Positions 36,632 through 38,168 of a stretch of 38,168 nucleotides of DNA are shown piece by piece (position 1 is the stretch's first letter; the number at the start of each line of letters is the position of its first letter). The DNA lies in contig LUUF01000114.1 of assembly GCA_001644045.1 (NCBI GenBank), positions 1-38,168 of the forward strand. The letters run 5' to 3'. This DNA is from Methylomonas methanica. GTDB taxonomy: Bacteria; Pseudomonadota; Gammaproteobacteria; Methylococcales; Methylomonadaceae. The notes beneath the pieces were generated by a model. That model did not search any database and had not been told where the DNA came from. It saw only the letters and a program-made list of their open reading frames with translations. A program made the translations under genes and the position numbers.

Positions 36632-37000
36632 TCAACTCAGATCAGCCGCTTCGAAGAGTGGTCGGATTTCAATTTCGCTCGGCCCCGGCATGGGATTTGG
36701 GCAGCGCTGTACCCAGGCAACCGCCTCGTCCATATCCTTGACTTCCCAGAGCCAGAAACCGGCGACCAGTTCCCGTGTCTCGGCAAAAGGCCCGTTGATG
36801 AGCGTGCGACTGGTACCATCGAACGCAATACGCTTTCCGTACGCCGAAGGCTTGAGGCCGTCGGCAGCGAGCAAGATGCCGGCATTGCGCAGATCATCAT
36901 TGAATCTACCCATCGCCTCAAGCATCTCGGATGCCCAGGCCGTTGGGAGAAAGCCCTTTTCGCTGTCTTCGGTCGCTTTCACGAGCACTATTACACGCAC
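36632..37000 (-). CDS. YCII-domain (DGPF-type) protein
   Basis: A 122-residue protein of the YCII-related family, a ferredoxin-like fold often annotated as DGPF or PhnB-like and mostly uncharacterised. It contains MRVIVLVKATEDSEKG, the segment NGPFAETRELVAGFWLWEV (the family's D/N-GPF-x-E motif), and CPNPMPGPSEIEIRPL. The start is GTG 37000 with AGGAG 7 nt upstream. GC-rich compared with the surrounding island. Members are commonly paired with an ECF sigma factor gene, but none is visible here. Confidence 0.85.
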   Translation of the reverse strand: MRVIVLVKATEDSEKGFLPTAWASEMLEAMGRFNDDLRNAGILLAADGLKPSAYGKRIAFDGTSRTLINGPFAETRELVAGFWLWEVKDMDEAVAWVQRCPNPMPGPSEIEIRPLFEAADLS

Positions 37001-37092
37001 TTTCTGTCTCCTTGTTAGATACAGCCTTGTCTTGCTGTCATTGAATCAGATGGCGTGGTTGATCACAAGGGATCGATGCCACCAGCTGACAC

Positions 37093-37127
37093 AAAAAAAG
37101 CCGATAACCCATTCAGGACTATCGGCC
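37093..37127 (-). terminator. Intrinsic terminator on the minus strand
   Basis: The stem GCCGATA/TATCGGC has a 13-nt loop and is followed by T7 when read leftward. No leftward gene immediately upstream (to the right) is visible, so it may insulate the YCII gene or mark the edge of a lost gene. Confidence 0.65.
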
Positions 37128-37288
37128 GTTTAGTGTGTTTCAACTGCTCACTGCCTTGTAGGGTAAGTCCAAGCCCACAAAGCTAAAAATCGTTCGAAAT
37201 TCGCACATGGAAAGTCGCGTAAACCGTGGAGAAAACGTCCAGTAACCTAATTCCACCAATCATTTCACCTAGAAAAAAGGGGGTAACA

Positions 37289-37831
37289 ATGCCGCACAAA
37301 TCCACCATCACTAAGGCCGACGTCATTCGCGCCGGCTCGATCCACAACAAGGTCAGCAAGGTAGCGGAGGCTCTGTCTGGGCTCGATTCGGCTTCGCTTG
37401 GGTGTACCGTGTCGGAATCGACAACTATTGTCATGGCGACCAAGATTCTCGGCAAAATCAAGGATGAATCGCAAGCAGTTCTGGACAAGGCAGAAGAGTT
37501 GTACAAGAACAGAGACGTTGAATTGATCAACCGGGCTACACTCCGCTATTGGAGGATTCAAGAAGATACCGAACTTTGCAAAATAAGCAAACACAGTGTC
37601 CAGCAAAATTTTCTTGAAAAAACGACCGAGCTAAGCAAGCAGGGATTTTCGCAAATCGAGATTGATGCCATCTTGACCGATCCGGCCCCGGAAATCGAGG
37701 TGTTAGAGCTAAGAATTAAAGCGCTTAAGACCGAGAAAATGAGGGTTGAGGATTTCCTTCGTGATGTGCCAATTTATAGCCCGGAACTGTTGGTCGGTAC
37801 CGCAGTGGAAGTAACCGCTGAGGCAGCGTAA
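37289..37831 (+). CDS. Hypothetical, phage-like helical protein
   Basis: A 180-residue protein from ATG 37289, chosen for the AAGGGGGT ribosome binding site just upstream; the frame is open from 37226. It is soluble and largely helical. The segments DVIRAGSIHNKVSKVAEALS, IVMATKILGKIKDESQAVLD and DPAPEIEVLELRIKALKTEK form probable coiled-coil parts, followed by DFLRDVPIYSPELLV. No family is recognised. Together with the next partial frame, which follows after 60 bp, it could belong to a prophage or conjugative region extending beyond the window. Confidence 0.6.
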   Translation: MPHKSTITKADVIRAGSIHNKVSKVAEALSGLDSASLGCTVSESTTIVMATKILGKIKDESQAVLDKAEELYKNRDVELINRATLRYWRIQEDTELCKISKHSVQQNFLEKTTELSKQGFSQIEIDAILTDPAPEIEVLELRIKALKTEKMRVEDFLRDVPIYSPELLVGTAVEVTAEAA

Positions 37832-37890
37832 TAGCCTTACAAAGCGATTATCGCGGCTTCCTGGTCGGCGAGCCTATTGATATTGGCCGC

Positions 37891-38168
37891 ATGCCAAATG
37901 ACATCGCTATCATTCAGAGCGATATTGCCGCGATCCGTCGCGCGATTTCCGAGCGCTGGCGTAGTGTCAGCCGGCCGGGGGGTGTTTCGCCTGGGCAATC
38001 GGCGGCTTCGATAGCGCGCGATTCAGCCGGCAGGTTCACATCAAAATCGTCATCGGCGCCGACAGTTGCCACGCCGTCAGGAAGTCGAAAAATAGACTCG
38101 GTGCCGGCCGCTATCGCTGAGGGTGCCAGGGTAGCCGTTGCCGACCGTATCAAGCGCATGTCGCGTTC
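37891..38168 (+). CDS. Partial protein running off the window, phage or structural type
   Basis: At least 92 codons from ATG 37891, without a stop before the end. An amphipathic start (MPNDIAIIQSDIAAIRRAIS) is followed by a low-complexity Ser/Ala/Pro linker (GQSAASIARDSAGRFTSKSS) and EGARVAVADRIKRM. This is the look of tail-length or structural phage proteins, but the family cannot be named from the fragment. The frame is open upstream to about 37817, so a non-ATG start further left is possible. A minus-strand frame over the same bases is a shadow. Confidence 0.5.
   Translation, partial: MPNDIAIIQSDIAAIRRAISERWRSVSRPGGVSPGQSAASIARDSAGRFTSKSSSAPTVATPSGSRKIDSVPAAIAEGARVAVADRIKRMSR

Noticed and set aside
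28149..38168. A second copy of the tRNA-Thr 3' end marking the far end of an element
   Set aside because: No match to the tRNA tail was seen before the window ends; it may lie outside.

Overview
The window looks like the chromosome of a gammaproteobacterium, most likely a methanotroph-type (Methylococcales, Methylomonas-like) organism. This is an inference from gene content, gene order and the style of the housekeeping proteins; no rRNA gene or methane oxidation gene is present to confirm it. About the first 28 kb is core chromosome with moderately high GC and tightly packed genes. The last 10 kb, beyond a tRNA-Thr gene, is AT-richer, sparsely coding and made of genes that are mostly unrecognisable, so it reads as an accessory island.

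Core part, left to right. RNase T (rnt) is divergent from the lipid-transport lipoprotein mlaA. mlaA converges on mtaB across a shared bidirectional terminator. A leftward cluster nudJ-mnmA-purB-spmAB-like resembles the E. coli nudJ-mnmA-hflD-purB order but lacks hflD. Rightward clpS-clpA form the N-end-rule protease adaptor and unfoldase pair. Leftward follow infA, relA and a secreted PepSY-like protein. Then come a membrane protein with a haem c motif and a cobyrinate diamide synthase (cbiA/cobB). recA-recX-alaS has the order seen in many gammaproteobacteria, and an inverted pair of REP-like palindromes sits in the recX/alaS junction. A hicB-hicA toxin-antitoxin pair follows, then a HEPN-like gene enclosed by about 270-bp inverted repeats, then lysC.

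From 23.0 to 28.0 kb lies a metal-handling cluster. It has two very small membrane proteins, a small cysteine-rich metal-binding protein, a 205-residue protein with an N-terminal HMA-like fold, a Cu+-type P1B ATPase with an extra HMA-like N-domain, and a SafE/TauE-like permease with a His/Met-rich N-terminus. Together they look like a copper (or related metal) trafficking unit, which would suit a copper-dependent methanotroph. Several regulatory signals are visible: a 9-bp-arm palindrome at 22946-22967, a promoter at 23351-23378 and a strong intrinsic terminator directly in front of the third segment.

Accessory part. tRNA-Thr(UGU) at 28073-28148 is the probable insertion landmark, although no integrase or second attachment copy is visible. 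Beyond it are a truncated HAF-repeat-type exported protein, a RelE-like/XRE/unknown three-gene unit whose toxin frame has no ordinary start codon, a leftward trio of unknown proteins (a large TPR protein with a signal anchor, a coiled-coil lipoprotein, a small soluble protein), a lipase-class-3-like lipoprotein, a YCII-domain protein, and two GC-richer, phage-like genes running off the right edge. Three stretches of more than 500 bp there hold no convincing gene.
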